Positions 33,141 through 43,703 of a DNA stretch of 64,000 nt are shown here, piece after piece. The notes under the pieces were generated by a model, which was given only the letters and a program-made list of their open reading frames with translations, searched no databases and was not told the origin of the DNA. The stretch's first letter is position 1. Every line of letters starts with the position of its first letter. Source of the DNA: Ryuthela nishihirai (taxonomy: Eukaryota > Arthropoda > Arachnida > Araneae > Heptathelidae); NCBI GenBank assembly GCA_038380435.1, contig JAWZYU010000025.1:25768707-25832706 (forward strand). Direction: 5' to 3'. Both the position numbers and the translations under genes were made by a program.

Positions 33141-33791
33141 AATTTCATATTGAAATATGGAATGCAATACAATAATTTAAAGTAGAAAATAAAATAATCT
33201 AAAATCTGAGAGAAATATTTTTTCGAATGACACTGAAGGGACTATGGGGGACATTAATTTGCTTCTTTGTCCTTGATCGCCGGGATTTTTGGATGTCAAT
33301 GCGGGACTCGGGATTTTACTATGCAAAACTGGACAGACCCGGACAAATCGGGACGTCTGGCGACCTTGGGCTTATCCCATTGGGGAGTGATTCATGAGAC
33401 GAGATGCCCTCACTTGATATAAATAGCTGAAACAAATGGTGAACCTCTTCTGCTTTTTCTACATAGTGGGAATTTTTGATAATAAATTTGCCAACAATTG
33501 TCTCGTCGTCAGTTGAAGTTTCGTTTCGAACCGCGAAAATCGAGAACATGCCTAAATTAATAAACCGCGTAATTCCAAATTTGCTAATTCAAGGTGCAAA
33601 TCGAGAACTACCTATATATATCTGTATGTGATCTTCGAGAATAAATGGAGGTGTCGGACACTTTTTGCAATATAGTGTACGTATGATCAACGCAAAACAA
33701 CTAAAAGGAAATATAAGCAATAGAATTTAATTAAAATTGATTATTTTAATGAGAATTTCGTTCCCCGAAGTTGGACTTCTTGTTCGTTGTA
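33141..33791. other. Spacer with an unassigned open frame
   Basis: A 76-codon minus-strand frame (33549-33319) and a plus-strand stretch with repeated CGGGA words (CGGGATTTTTGG, GCGGGACTCGGGA, CGGACAAATCGGGACG) suggest an old hAT-like terminus or gene fragment. 33648-33690 is the transposon-end fragment also seen at 810-846. No firm identity. Confidence 0.3.
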
Positions 33792-33960
33792 CAGTCGCTC
33801 AAAAAAGTATCCGAATACTAAGGTTGATTACAGAATTCAGAAAAAATATCTGGCAACGATTTTTTTTTTGGAATTAGTGATCTGGCAACCTTCGTGTCAC
33901 GTGACACGAAGGTTGCCAGATTACTAATATATATTTATGAGAATATTTTTATTAGCGACT
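33792..33960. mobile_element. PAL MITE with internal deletion in the right arm
   Basis: The left arm and centre are normal. The right arm is collapsed to ATATATTTATGAGAATATTT before the ATTAGCGACTATA end. Confidence 0.85.
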
Positions 33961-34073
33961 ATACATATATGGTTTTGACAGATAAGATCTAGATTACATT
34001 AATCGTTTGGATGGTGCATAAAGGCTTGCACCGTGTGAAGGAAACAGAGAGAGAGAGATGCACTTAAAGAATA

Positions 34074-35018
34074 CAGTCGCTTAAAAAACGTATCCGAACA
34101 CTGTGGTTGATTACAGAATTCAGAAAAAATATCTGGAGCGTGTACAGCAACTGTACACGCTCCAGTTACCGTTCACAGCAAACTAGAGCGTGTGCAGTTA
34201 CTGCACACACTCCAGTTTGCTGTGGACGGTAACTGCACACGATCAATATTTCTGTGAGTGGGCCCACACGATCCAGGTTTTTGTGAGCTCACACGATTCA
34301 ATGTGCTGTGAACATTAACCGCAACCGCTCCAGTTTGCTGTGAACGGTAACTGCACACGCTCAATATTTCTGTGAGTGGGCCCACACGATCCAGGTTTTT
34401 GTGAGCTCACACGAGTCAATGTGCTGTGAACATTAACCGCAACCCTTCCAGTTTGCTGTGAACGGTAACTGCACACGCTCACTACTTCTGTGAGTGGCCC
34501 ACACGATCCAGGTTTTTGTGAGCTCACACGATTCAATGTGCTGTGAACATTAACCGCAACCGCTCCAGTTTGCTGTGAACGGTAACTGCACACGCTCACT
34601 ATTTCTGTGAGTGGGCCCACACGATCCAGGTTTTTGTGAGCTCATACGATTCAATGTGCTGTGAACATGAACCGCAACCGCTCCAGTTTGCTGTGAACGG
34701 TAACTGCACACGCGCGATATTCATTGCATTATATATTCATACGCATTATATATATTAAAAAAAAAATCCGGACACTAGGTTGATTACAGAATTCAGAAAA
34801 AATATCTGGCAACGATTTTTTTTAGAAAATCGTGCCAGTGATGTCACGTGACACGAGGTTGCCAGATCACTAATTCCGTTCGTTCACGAATCGTGCCGTT
34901 CGTGTCACGTGACACGAAGGTTGCCAGATCACTAATTCCAAAAGAAAATCGTTTCCAGATGTTTTTTCTAAATTCTGTAATCAACCACAGTGTTGGGATA
35001 TTTTTTTTCGAGCGACTG
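34074..35018 (+). mobile_element. PALSAT 6, about 4 satellite units
   Basis: A 945-bp composite with TA on both sides. Four units lie in 34210-34715. The PAL centre is duplicated (two CACGTGACACGA blocks at about 34850 and 34905), which lengthens the palindrome core. Confidence 0.92.
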
Positions 35019-35468
35019 TAGTGTTTTTGGTAGGCAACGTATAAAAAAAGAATGGAAAATTCTCTAATATTTTATAAGGGTTTTACATAAAAAAGAATGG
35101 AATTCCAGTAGGAATTCTAAGACGTTTCAAACCCCACGAATGCTTGTTAATTAGTGCATCTAACTAAACTAGAGCAATCCGTTCACAGTGCCATGTCCAT
35201 CTCACTCACTGAACAATGCAGCAAGTGATGCGTCGAATGCCTTATTACAGCACATCAACTAAAAACCGCTCAAGCGTGATGGTGACAATTGTACAGTTAC
35301 TTCAAGTCAAATTATAAAAACTATTTATTTTTGAATTAATATACTTTGTATTTTTTTTTACATATATTTCTCTTCGTTTTATTTATTACTTTTTAGAGAA
35401 AATAAGCAAATTTTTCGCCTTGATGCTCAGATCTCTAAAATATATAGGAGATGACATTCCTCACGTTG
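35019..35468. other. AT-rich spacer, nothing recognised
   Basis: No repeat family member or coding signal seen. Confidence 0.55.
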
Positions 35469-35761
35469 TTTTGGGTTGTTTTACCTCTGAGCGGCACTTT
35501 TTTGCACACCATAGGCTAAATGGCCAGGTCACATGGACCCCGAAGGCTCAGAGAAGGTTGGGGGAGGGGACCCACTGGAACAGCTGTTGGGAGACAGATG
35601 GTAGCCTCCCGTCAAGGCCATCCAGCGTGTTCTTTAACGTGCACAGGGTATGGCTCTCCCGCACACGGGGCCACGGCTTAACGTCCCATCCGACGGACGG
35701 CGGCCTTTCCAAGCCCATCGGTGTCCCTTACTGACCGTGGGCAGGGCGGGGAATTTTGCGG
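35469..35761 (-). mobile_element. SINE-A without the tRNA-like head
   Basis: Clean copy from tail to GGGAATTTTGCGG, then an abrupt change to unrelated sequence. The last about 95 bp (tRNA-like head and adjoining block) are missing, with the same junction as at 61509. Confidence 0.9.
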
Positions 35762-36024
35762 CCTCTTGACCAATAAAATTATATACAAGTTTTAAGATAG
35801 TAAGGTATACTGAAAGAAAAGCCTGTTACATGATAAAGTTTTTATTATAATCAATAGAAGGTTCCAGTTACATATGTATCTGCATCCATTGTTCCGCTAC
35901 ATAAAAATACCCTTCAAAATAGTTTCAGTACACGTGATGCATTTGCGCCACCACCAAACCCAAGACTGGAATTCTGTTTAGAAAAAAATATATCCGTCAT
36001 CGATTATCATCAGTGGCCGAAGTT

Positions 36025-36780
36025 GGAGGCCTTCCACTTCGTGGTTTGTCCTCGATGGTTGTTTCTCCTTCGGTGAACTTCGTGGTTTGTCCTCGATGGC
36101 TGTTTCTCCTTCGGTGAACTTCGTGGTTTCTCCTCGATGGGTGTTTCTCCTTCGGTGAACTTCGTAGTTTATCCTCGATGGCTGTTTCTCCTTTGGTAAA
36201 CTTCGTGGTTTGTCCTCGATGGCTGTTTCTCCTTCGGTAAACTTCGTGGTTTGTCCTCGATGGTTGTTTCTCCTTCGGTGAACTTCGTGGTTTGTCCTCG
36301 ATGGTTGTTTTTCCTTCGGTGAACTTCGTGGTTTCTCCTCGATGGTTGTTTCTCCTTCGGTACACTTCGTGGTTTGTCCTCGATGGTTATTTCTCCTTCG
36401 GTGAACTTCGTGGTTTGTCCTCGATGGTTGTTTTTCCTTCGGTGAACTTCGTGGTTTGTCCTCGATGGTTGTTTCTCCTTCGGTGAACTTCGTGGTTTGT
36501 CCTCGATGGCTGGATTTCCTTCGGTGAACTTCGTGGTTTGTCCTCGATGGTTGTTTCTCCTTCGGTAAACTTCGTAGTTGTCCTCGGGGGTTGATTCTCC
36601 TTCGGTAAACTTCGTAGTTTGTCCTCGATGGTTGTTTCTCCTTCGGTAAACTTCGTGGTTTGTCCTCGATGGTTGTTTCTCCTTCGGTGAACTTCGTGGT
36701 TTGTCCTCGATGATTGTTTCTCCTTCCGTAAACTTCATAGTTTGTCCTCGATGGTTGTTTCTCCTTCGGTAAACTTCTTC
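36025..36780. repeat. 41-bp minisatellite, about 18 units
   Basis: The unit contains CTTCGTGGTTTGTCCTCGAT and GGTTGTTTCTCCTTCGG. Since 41 is not a multiple of 3, three units make 41 codons, and the minus strand stays open for 219 codons (36828-36169), reading KFTEGETTIEDKPRS-like phrases in rotating frames. No start context, splice site or domain supports translation. Confidence 0.9.
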
Positions 36781-37049
36781 ACTCCACTTGGTACATTTGC
36801 TGATGTCCATTATCTGCTCATCGTACAACTTCCTTAGCCTGGCATGAATGGCGTAAGTGCTGCAGCTCTCTTTCGTTAAGAACTCTTTGTTTTATCTACG
36901 TGTCCATGGTTCATCAGAACTGATGTGTTGAGACGATGATACGGGAAACACCAGAAGTGGTTTACGTATCGTACGAAGTACGTAAGTGTATTACAGCCCT
37001 GCAGACATTACTTTCAGTATGACCCTCGAAGAATAAGAGGAAGTGAGGG

Positions 37050-37439
37050 TTGGGTTGGGTTGTTTTACCTCTGAGCGGCACTTTTTTGCACACAATGGGC
37101 TAAATGGCCAGGTCACATGGACCCCGAAGGCTCAGAGAAGGTTGGAGGAGGGGACCCACTGGAACAGCTGTTGGGAGACAGATGGTAGCCTCCCGTCAAG
37201 GCCATCCAGCGTGTTCTTTAACGTGCACAGGGTATGGCTCTCCCGCACACGGGGCCACGGCTTAACGTCCCATCCGACGGACGGAGGCCTTTCCAAGCCC
37301 AGCGGTGTCCCCTACTGACCGTGGGCAGGGCGGGGAATTTTGCGGAGATAAATCTCAACGCTGACCCAGCTGGGACTCGAACCTGGGAACTGCAGATTTC
37401 GAGCCGGGCGCGCTACCGACTGAGCCACCCCCGCCCCTC
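37050..37439 (-). mobile_element. SINE-A, full length
   Basis: TSD GGAAGTGAGGG (11 bp) at 37039-37049 and 37440-37450. It shares GCAGATTTCGAGCC in the head with the next copy, against the commoner ACAGATTACGAGCC, so the two belong to one subfamily. Confidence 0.93.
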
Positions 37440-37523
37440 GGAAGTGAGGGTAAGTTATAACCAAGGGAAACTCGTATTCGTGAACTGGGTAGAACTGGTC
37501 AAATGCTTCTACACTACGATGGA

Positions 37524-37907
37524 TTTTTGGGTTGTTTTACCTCTGAGCGGCCTTTTGCACACCATGGGCTAAATGGTCAGGTCACATGGACCCCGAAGGC
37601 CCAGAGAAGGTTGGGGGAGGGGACCCGCTGGAACAGCTGTTGGGAGACAGATCGTAGTCTCCCGTCAAGGCCATCCAGCGTGTTCTTTAACGTTCACAGG
37701 GTATGGCTCTCCCGCACACGGGGCAACGGCTTAACGTCCCATCCGACGGACGGCGGCCTTTCCAAGCCCATCGGTGTCCCCTACTGACCGTGGGCAGGGC
37801 GGGGAATTTTGCGGAGATAAATCTCAACGCTGACCCAGCTGGGACTCGAACCTGGGAACTGCAGATTTCGAGCCAGGCGCGCTACCGACTGAGCCACCCC
37901 CGCCCCC
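37524..37907 (-). mobile_element. SINE-A, full length
   Basis: TSD ACTACGATGGA at 37513-37523 and ACTACAATGGA at 37908-37918, one difference. Same head variant and same strand as the copy at 37050. Confidence 0.92.
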
Positions 37908-37918
37908 ACTACAATGGA

Positions 37919-38485
37919 GAACGGTTTCATCTTAACAATGCTGACACGACACTACCAAAATATTAGATCATTTCCATGTTGGGACTGTGTAAGTGTGACT
38001 GAAAATAAAAATCACAATCAAATATATTTAAATCTCGATTTTTAGCGATATTCCATCAGTATTTAAATAGTTATGGAAGCTGGAATATTTAAAAATAAAT
38101 ATTTTTTGACAATCTTTCATAAATGTCTAATTAATACGCGATATGTTTACGTTATACGTTACGTGATACATTAGTTTGCGTAACGATACGAAATAATCGT
38201 TACGTAAACTTCTAAAATATATATTAATTTTATCAGATGTTTTCAAACAATACTAAATATTTAAATTTTAATTTCTGAGGGAAATTTTTCATGGCGTATT
38301 ATTGTTGCGAAAGATTCTAGCTTTCATAACTCATTAAATACTGAACGAATATTGTTGAAAATCGAGAATTAAATATATTTGATTGAGATCTTTAAATTAT
38401 CTTCAATACCATTTTTCCAATAAATACATATTTTAAAAGCTATAGAACTTTAAAGCTAGATTCCCATTCGAATAACACGGAGAGT
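37919..38485. other. AT-rich spacer with clustered ACGT words
   Basis: 38140-38215 holds several GTTACGT/TACGTTA words, including an imperfect inverted pair (GTTTACGTTA and CGTTACGTAAAC). Nothing else recognised. Confidence 0.4.
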
Positions 38486-38496
38486 CTCTAATATTT

Positions 38497-39174
38497 ACCC
38501 AGCTGGGTCAGCGTTGAGATTTATCTCCGCAAAATTTCCCCGCTCTGCCCACGGTCAGTAAGGGACACCGATGGGCTTGGAAAGGCCGCCGTCCGTCGGA
38601 TGGGACGTTAAGCCGTGGCCCCGTGTGCGGGAGAGCCGTAGGTGCACTGAGCCTTGAGGGTGCACGGTAAAGAACACGCTGGATGGCCTTGACGGGAGGC
38701 TATCACCTGTCTCCCAACAGCTGTTCCAGTGGGTCCCCTCCCCCAACCTTCTCTGAACCTTCGGGGTCCATTCTGACCTGGTCGGGGCGGGGTGGCTCAG
38801 TCGGTAGCGCGCCAGGCTCGTAATCTGTAGTTCCCAGGTTCGAGTCCCAGCTGGGCCAGCGTTGAGATTTATCTCCGCAAAATTCCCGCCCTGCCCACGG
38901 TCAGTAGGAGACACGGATGGGCTTGGAAAGGCCGCCGTCAGTCGGATGGGACGTTAAGCCGTGGTCCCGTGTGCGGGAGAGCCATACACTGTGCGCGTTA
39001 AAGAACACGCTGGATGGCCTTGACGGGAGGCTACCATCTGTCTCCCAACAGCTGTTCCAGTGGGTCCCCTCCCTCATCCTTCTCTGAGCCTTCGGGGTCC
39101 GTGTGACCTGGCCATTTAGCCCATGGTGTGCAAAAAAAGTGCCGCTCAGAGATAAAACAACCCAAACAACCCAA
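38497..39174 (+). mobile_element. SINE-A dimer, inserted as one unit
   Basis: The TSD CTCTAATATTT (11 bp) at 38486-38496 and 39175-39185 flanks the whole 678 bp. Monomer 1 (38497-38783) lacks the tRNA-like head and the last about 60 bp. Monomer 2 (38784-39174) is complete with head and tail. Monomer 1 carries a GGTGCACTGAGCCTTGAGG insertion. Confidence 0.9.
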
Positions 39175-39185
39175 CTCTAATATTT

Positions 39186-39666
39186 TGCCAGCGCAGAGTA
39201 TTTGCTCTCCAGCTTCACTTCGTCCGAAGTTAAAATTTACATTTTTTTTTCCTTCTTCCAAGTTGCGGATTACTCTTTCATCAAATACTTTGTAATCCCA
39301 CACCGGTAGCGACACTCGCTCACTTACAAATAAAGAGTTCATAGCTATTAGATTGTTCCACAGTTCCACACAATGCATCCGTTCGCAGTTCATTAACGAA
39401 GCGTGACTTCACGACATAAATCGCAACGAACGAAAGTGTTCTGTCAAATTAGTCGGTAATTCTTTACAACATTTCAGGAATTCAACAGGCAAGAGAAAGA
39501 AACCATCTACACAGTCCATTCAACAGTTAGAGTGTGGCTATATAGAAAGCTGTCTGAGCGACTTAATGCCATTAGCACTAGTTGCGGCGTTTTCAAACAG
39601 AAGCGTTGTCAACAAGAGAGTTGAACTTATGGGCAACTGGAGAGTTTATATCTTTATGTTCTGTAG
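39186..39666. other. Spacer with a possible first exon on the minus strand
   Basis: On the minus strand there is a TATA-like TCTATATAGCC at about 39535, an open frame from the ATG at 39393, and a strong donor, GTAAGTGAG, at 39327. These could be chance. The region could be a promoter and first exon of some minus-strand gene. Confidence 0.25.
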
Positions 39667-40365
39667 CAGGGTCGGGTTGGGTTGTTTTACCTCTGAGCGG
39701 CACGTTTTTGCACACCATAGGCTAGGGGCGGGGATGGCTCAGTCGGTAGCGCGCCTGGCTCGTAATCTACAATTCCCAGGTTCGAGTCCCAGCTGGGTCA
39801 GCGTTGAGACTTATCTCCACAAAATTCCCCGCCCTGCCCACGGTCAGTAGGGGACACCGATTGGCTTGGAAATTCCGCCGCCGTCCATCGGTTGGGATGT
39901 TAATCCGTGTCTCCGTGTGCGGGAGAGCCATACCCTGTGCACGTTAAATAACACGCTGGATGGCCTTGACGGGAGGCTACCATCTGTCTCCCAACAGCTG
40001 TTCCAGTGGGTCCCCTCCCCCAACGTTTTCTGAGCCTTCGGGGTCCATTCTGACCTGGCCATTTAGCCCATGGTGGGAAAAAAAGTGCCGCTCAGATGTA
40101 AAACAACCCAACACAACACCATGGGTTAAATGACCAGGTCACATGGACCCGAAGGTTCAGAGGTTTGGGGAGGGGACCAACTGGAATAGCTAGCTGTTGG
40201 GAGACAGATGGTATTTTCCCGTCAAGGCCATCCAGCGTGTTCTTTAACGTGCACAGGGTATAGCTCTCCCGCACAGGGACTACGGCTTAGCGTCCCATCC
40301 GACAGACGGTGGCCTTTCCAAGCTCATCGGTGTCCCCTACTGACCGTGGGCAGGGCGGGAAATTT
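39667..40365 (-). mobile_element. SINE-A, old copy interrupted by another SINE-A
   Basis: The tail part is 39667-39724 and the body resumes at 40118 and ends at GGGAAATTTTGG (40365), again without the tRNA-like head. The two parts join cleanly when the plus-strand copy and one TSD are removed. Confidence 0.88.
39725..40115 (+). mobile_element. SINE-A, inserted in the tail of another SINE-A
   Basis: TSD ACACCATAGGCTA at 39712-39724 and ACACCATGGGTTA at 40116-40128 (11 of 13 match). The GACGTTAAGCC block is altered to GATGTTAATCC. Confidence 0.9.
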
Positions 40366-40460
40366 TGGAAGCAGTGTCGTGATAAGGGGTGTGGGATAAA
40401 GGGGTCATGACCCCTCCCCCTTGGGAATGTTTCACGCAGCAGCCGCTTCATTAGGTAGTT

Positions 40461-40818
40461 GTGGGTTGGGTTACCTTTTTTGCGCATAATGGGCTAATAA
40501 TGGGCACATAATGGTCAGGTCATAAGGACCCCGAGGGTTCAGAGTAGGTTGGGCGAAGGGAACCCACTGGACAGCTATTTTAGGAAACAATTGGTAGCTT
40601 CCCGTCATGGCCATCCAATGTGTACTTTAACGTGTCCAGGGTATGACTCATTCTCACAGGGGAGAATGGCTTTACGTCCCATCCAACAGACAGTGGACTT
40701 TCCATGCCCCTTACTGAACAAGGGCTCGGGTTTTGCGGAGATAAATCTCAATGCTGACCCAGGTGAGACTCGAACCTAGGAACTACAGATTACGAACATT
40801 GTGCGCTACCGACTGTCC
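40461..40818 (-). mobile_element. SINE-A, diverged
   Basis: Full-length order of blocks but many changes, including a repeated ATAATGGGC in the tail region. The end is at CGCTACCGACTG. Confidence 0.82.
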
Positions 40819-41106
40819 AGTGTGTTGTAAATAAAATATAATTGATAGTTACAACTAATGCATGAGGTACTTCAAAATATTTGTTTCAAAAATCCTTAGA
40901 AATGTAAACGTTTAATCGAATAATAAAGAATTTTTTATGCTAATGTTATCAGTAAGAAAAGTTACATTTCTAAAAGTATATTATTTTAAATTACAAAAAA
41001 AAAAGAAATACGTTAAATTTAATATTAAAAAAAGATTTTTATGTATATTTAAAAACTCGCGATTTTTCAATTTATATTTAAGTGAAATTTTGTAATGCTA
41101 AATTTT

Positions 41107-41310
41107 GTGGTTAGCACGATTTGCTACTGCTCTAAAGGACCTGGGTTCGAGCCCTGGGTAAGGCATGGATGTATGTGTCGTTTTTCTGCTGAGGTCCTGC
41201 CATCCTCTCACATCTCCTACTGTGGCATATAAACTGACAGGCTCCTGTCAGACCTCTGTGGCAAGCAGCTGCTTGAGGGGGTATTTATTTTTTTTATTTT
41301 TTTTTTTATC
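41107..41310 (+). mobile_element. SINE-B
   Basis: The head starts at GTGGTTAGCACG (first bases missing). B box GGGTTCGAGCCCTGGG, body and a TATTTATTTTTTTTATT tail are present. 40819-41106 before it is AT-rich with nothing seen. Confidence 0.88.
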
Positions 41311-41929
41311 TTGTAATGCTTGAGTCTCCTGATTCTGCCTCCCACTTTGCCATGCCCAGGGCCCAATTAAGAATCCTTCTTCCCCCCCTAAAACTTCTCC
41401 GCCCACCCCACCCCACCCCCTCCCTCGATTAGTGCCAAGTTACGTAATAGATAGGGACAAATTTGGTGCATGGCCAAATAAGCGCATGAATAGAAAAAAA
41501 GATTAAAAAACAAGATCAAAATTAAAATTTTTGTTATAAATGGGAGAAAAAGACTTGAGCGATTTATTAAATGGAATATTTTTATTATTGTTATTATTGT
41601 TATTATTTTTTATTTTTATTTTAAATTACATCTACAATTTCACTCAAGAATTTCAAAAAGAAAATCAATATTCTTACATGATTAAAAATATTGATTGAAT
41701 TGTAAGTTTCACGTTTCGAAGCCAGTCTTATCTCAACGGTCTCGCGATTAGGGCAATAATATTATATATTTTATAGAAATAAGAGATATTCATTCTGTGG
41801 GGGTGTCTAAACCTTCGTTGCCTTCAAATTTGTCATTCTTTCGTCTCTCTGTTTCTTTCTCTCTTTTATTGGGATCTTTCTCGAAAAATTTTAATATTTC
41901 CACTTTTAAAAGTGATGCCGCACTTGAGG
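41311..41929. other. Spacer with C-rich and AT-rich stretches
   Basis: A CCACCCC run at 41398-41425 follows the SINE-B tail. The rest is A/T-rich, including ATTATTGTT repeats at 41583-41610. No gene recognised. Confidence 0.5.
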
Positions 41930-42595
41930 AATGGTCTGCGCCATGGTATATTAGGGTGGGTCCGCGAACTTAGGGGTGATCCGCGCCAAGGTATATTAGG
42001 GTGGGTCCGCGCACTTAGGGGTGGTCCGCGCCAAGGTATATTAGGGTGGGTCCGCTCACTTAGGGGTGGTCCGCGCCAAGGTATATTAGGGTGGGTCCGC
42101 GCACTTAGGGGTGGTCCGCGCCAAGATATATTAGGGTGGGTCCGCGCACTTAGGGGTGGTCCGCGCCAAGGTATATTAGGGTGGGTCCGCGCACTTAGGG
42201 GTGGTCCGCGCCAAGATATATTAGGGTGGGTCCCCGCACTTAGGGGTGGTCCGCGTCAAGGTATATTAGGGTGGGTCCGCGCACTTAGGGGTGATCCGCG
42301 CCAAGGTATATTAGGGTGGGTCCGCGCACTTAGGGGTGGTCCGCGCCAAGGTATATTAGGGTGGGTCCGCGCACTTAGGGGTGGTCCGCGCCAAGATATA
42401 TTAGGGTGGGTCCGCGCACTTAGGGGTGGTCCGCGCCAAGGTATATTAGGGTGGGTCCGCGCACTTAGGAATGGTTCGCACCATGGTATATTAGGGTGAG
42501 TCCGCACACTTAGGGGTGGTCTGCGCCATGGTATATTAGGGGTGGTCTGCGCCATGGTATATTAGGGGTGGTCCGCACCATGGTATATTAGGATG
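41930..42595. repeat. 45-bp minisatellite, first block, about 14 units
   Basis: The unit contains GGTCCGCGCCAAGGTATATT and AGGGTGGGTCCGCGCACTTA. As 45 is 15 codons, the frame is preserved and the plus strand is open for 195 codons (from 41912), reading RGGPRQGILGWVRAL repeatedly; the minus strand is also open. Edge units are more diverged (CCATGGTATATTAGG variants). Confidence 0.92.
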
Positions 42596-42885
42596 TAGAG
42601 AAATAGTTAACTTAAAAAAATTTGTGATGTTAAAGATAAATTATTTCAGTGGTTGATGAAAAAGTGATGTTTTTATTTGGAAACTTTCATCATTTTGTCG
42701 GTTTTCTTTCTCATTTATTCCTTTTTTTCTCTCCTTCATTTTTTGTACTACTGAGGCAATCTAGATCATATCTGTAAAAATATATATGTACATTCCCGCT
42801 GATAAGCTTCGGCTTAGTGGGATTTTTTATGTAATATAATTATAGATAATACTTATTGAAAATAAATTTGAATTTGAATTTGAGT
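42596..42885 (+). mobile_element. Insertion with a retroposon-like 3' end
   Basis: It separates the two minisatellite blocks. The right end, with GATAAGCTTCGGCTTAGTGGG (hairpin-forming GAAGC/GCTTC) and an AAATTTGAATTTG-type tail, looks like the 3' end of a non-LTR retrotransposon or SINE. No TSD was found. Confidence 0.45.
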
Positions 42886-43100
42886 CCATGCACTTAGGGG
42901 TGGTCCGCGCCATGGTATATTAGGGTGAGTCCGCACACTTAGGGGTGGTCCGCGCCATGGTATATTAGGGTGAGTCCGCGCACTTAGGGGTGGTCCGCGC
43001 GATGGTATATTAGGGTGGGTCCGCGCACTTAGGGGTGGTCCGCGCCATGTTATATTAGGGTGGGTCCGCGCACTTAGGGGTGGTCCGCGCCATGGTATAG
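42886..43100. repeat. 45-bp minisatellite, second block, about 5 units
   Basis: Same 45-bp unit with the CCATGGTATATTAGGGTG variant. It continues for 12 bp on the far side of the SINE-A at 43101. Confidence 0.9.
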
Positions 43101-43489
43101 TTGGGTTGGGTTGTTTTACCTCTGAGCGGCACTTTTTTGCACACCATGGGCTAAATGGCCAGGTCACATGGACCCCGAAGGCTCAGAGAAGGTTGGGGGA
43201 GGGGACCCACTGGAACAGCTGTTGGGAGACAGATGGTAGCCTCCCGTCAAGGCCATCCAGCGTGTTCTTTAACGTGGACAGGGTATGGCTCTCCCACACA
43301 CGGGGCCACGGCTTAACGTCCCATCCGACGGACGGCGGCCTTTCCAAGCCCATCGGTGTCCCCTACTGACCGTGGGCAGGGCGGGTAATTTTGCGGAGAT
43401 AAATCTCAACGCTGACCCAGCTGGGACTCGAACCTGGGAACTACAGATTACGAGCCTGGCGCGCTACCGACTGAGCCACCCCCGCCCCC
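43101..43489 (-). mobile_element. SINE-A, reference-quality copy
   Basis: TSD GCCATGGTATAG (12 bp) at 43089-43100 and 43490-43501, copied from the minisatellite unit, so the boundaries are exact. It is 389 bp from the tail (CAACCCAACCCAA on the minus strand) to GGGGCGGGGGTGGC at the 5' end, and fits the consensus closely. Confidence 0.95.
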
Positions 43490-43574
43490 GCCATGGTATA
43501 GAAACCCAATCTTTATGTTAAACCTGCCCTGGCTATGCCACCCGCTGGGTGGCTTTGAGAAGATGTTTCTATTT

Positions 43575-43703
43575 CTCTACTAACAGCTATTAAATGGGTC
43601 TGCTACCCCGACCTTTTGTGGTCCCTTGGGGTCCTAGTCATCTGAACATTTACCCCATTGTGCGCAACAGTATACCGCTCAGAGATAAAACAATCCAACT
43701 CTT
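43575..43703 (+). mobile_element. SINE-A 3' fragment, diverged
   Basis: TACTAACAGCTATTAAATGG, GACCTTTTGTGG and ACCCCATTGTGCGCAAC correspond to the SINE-A 3' third; it ends AAACAATCCAACTC. Confidence 0.65.

Noticed and set aside
36169..36828. 219-codon frame as a real gene
   Set aside because: It is produced by a stop-free 41-bp minisatellite read in rotating frames, with no signal, domain or exon structure.
43101..43120. TTGGGTTGGGTTG read as a telomere-like repeat
   Set aside because: It is the short 3' tail of SINE-A on the minus strand, present once per copy; the arthropod telomere unit is TTAGG.
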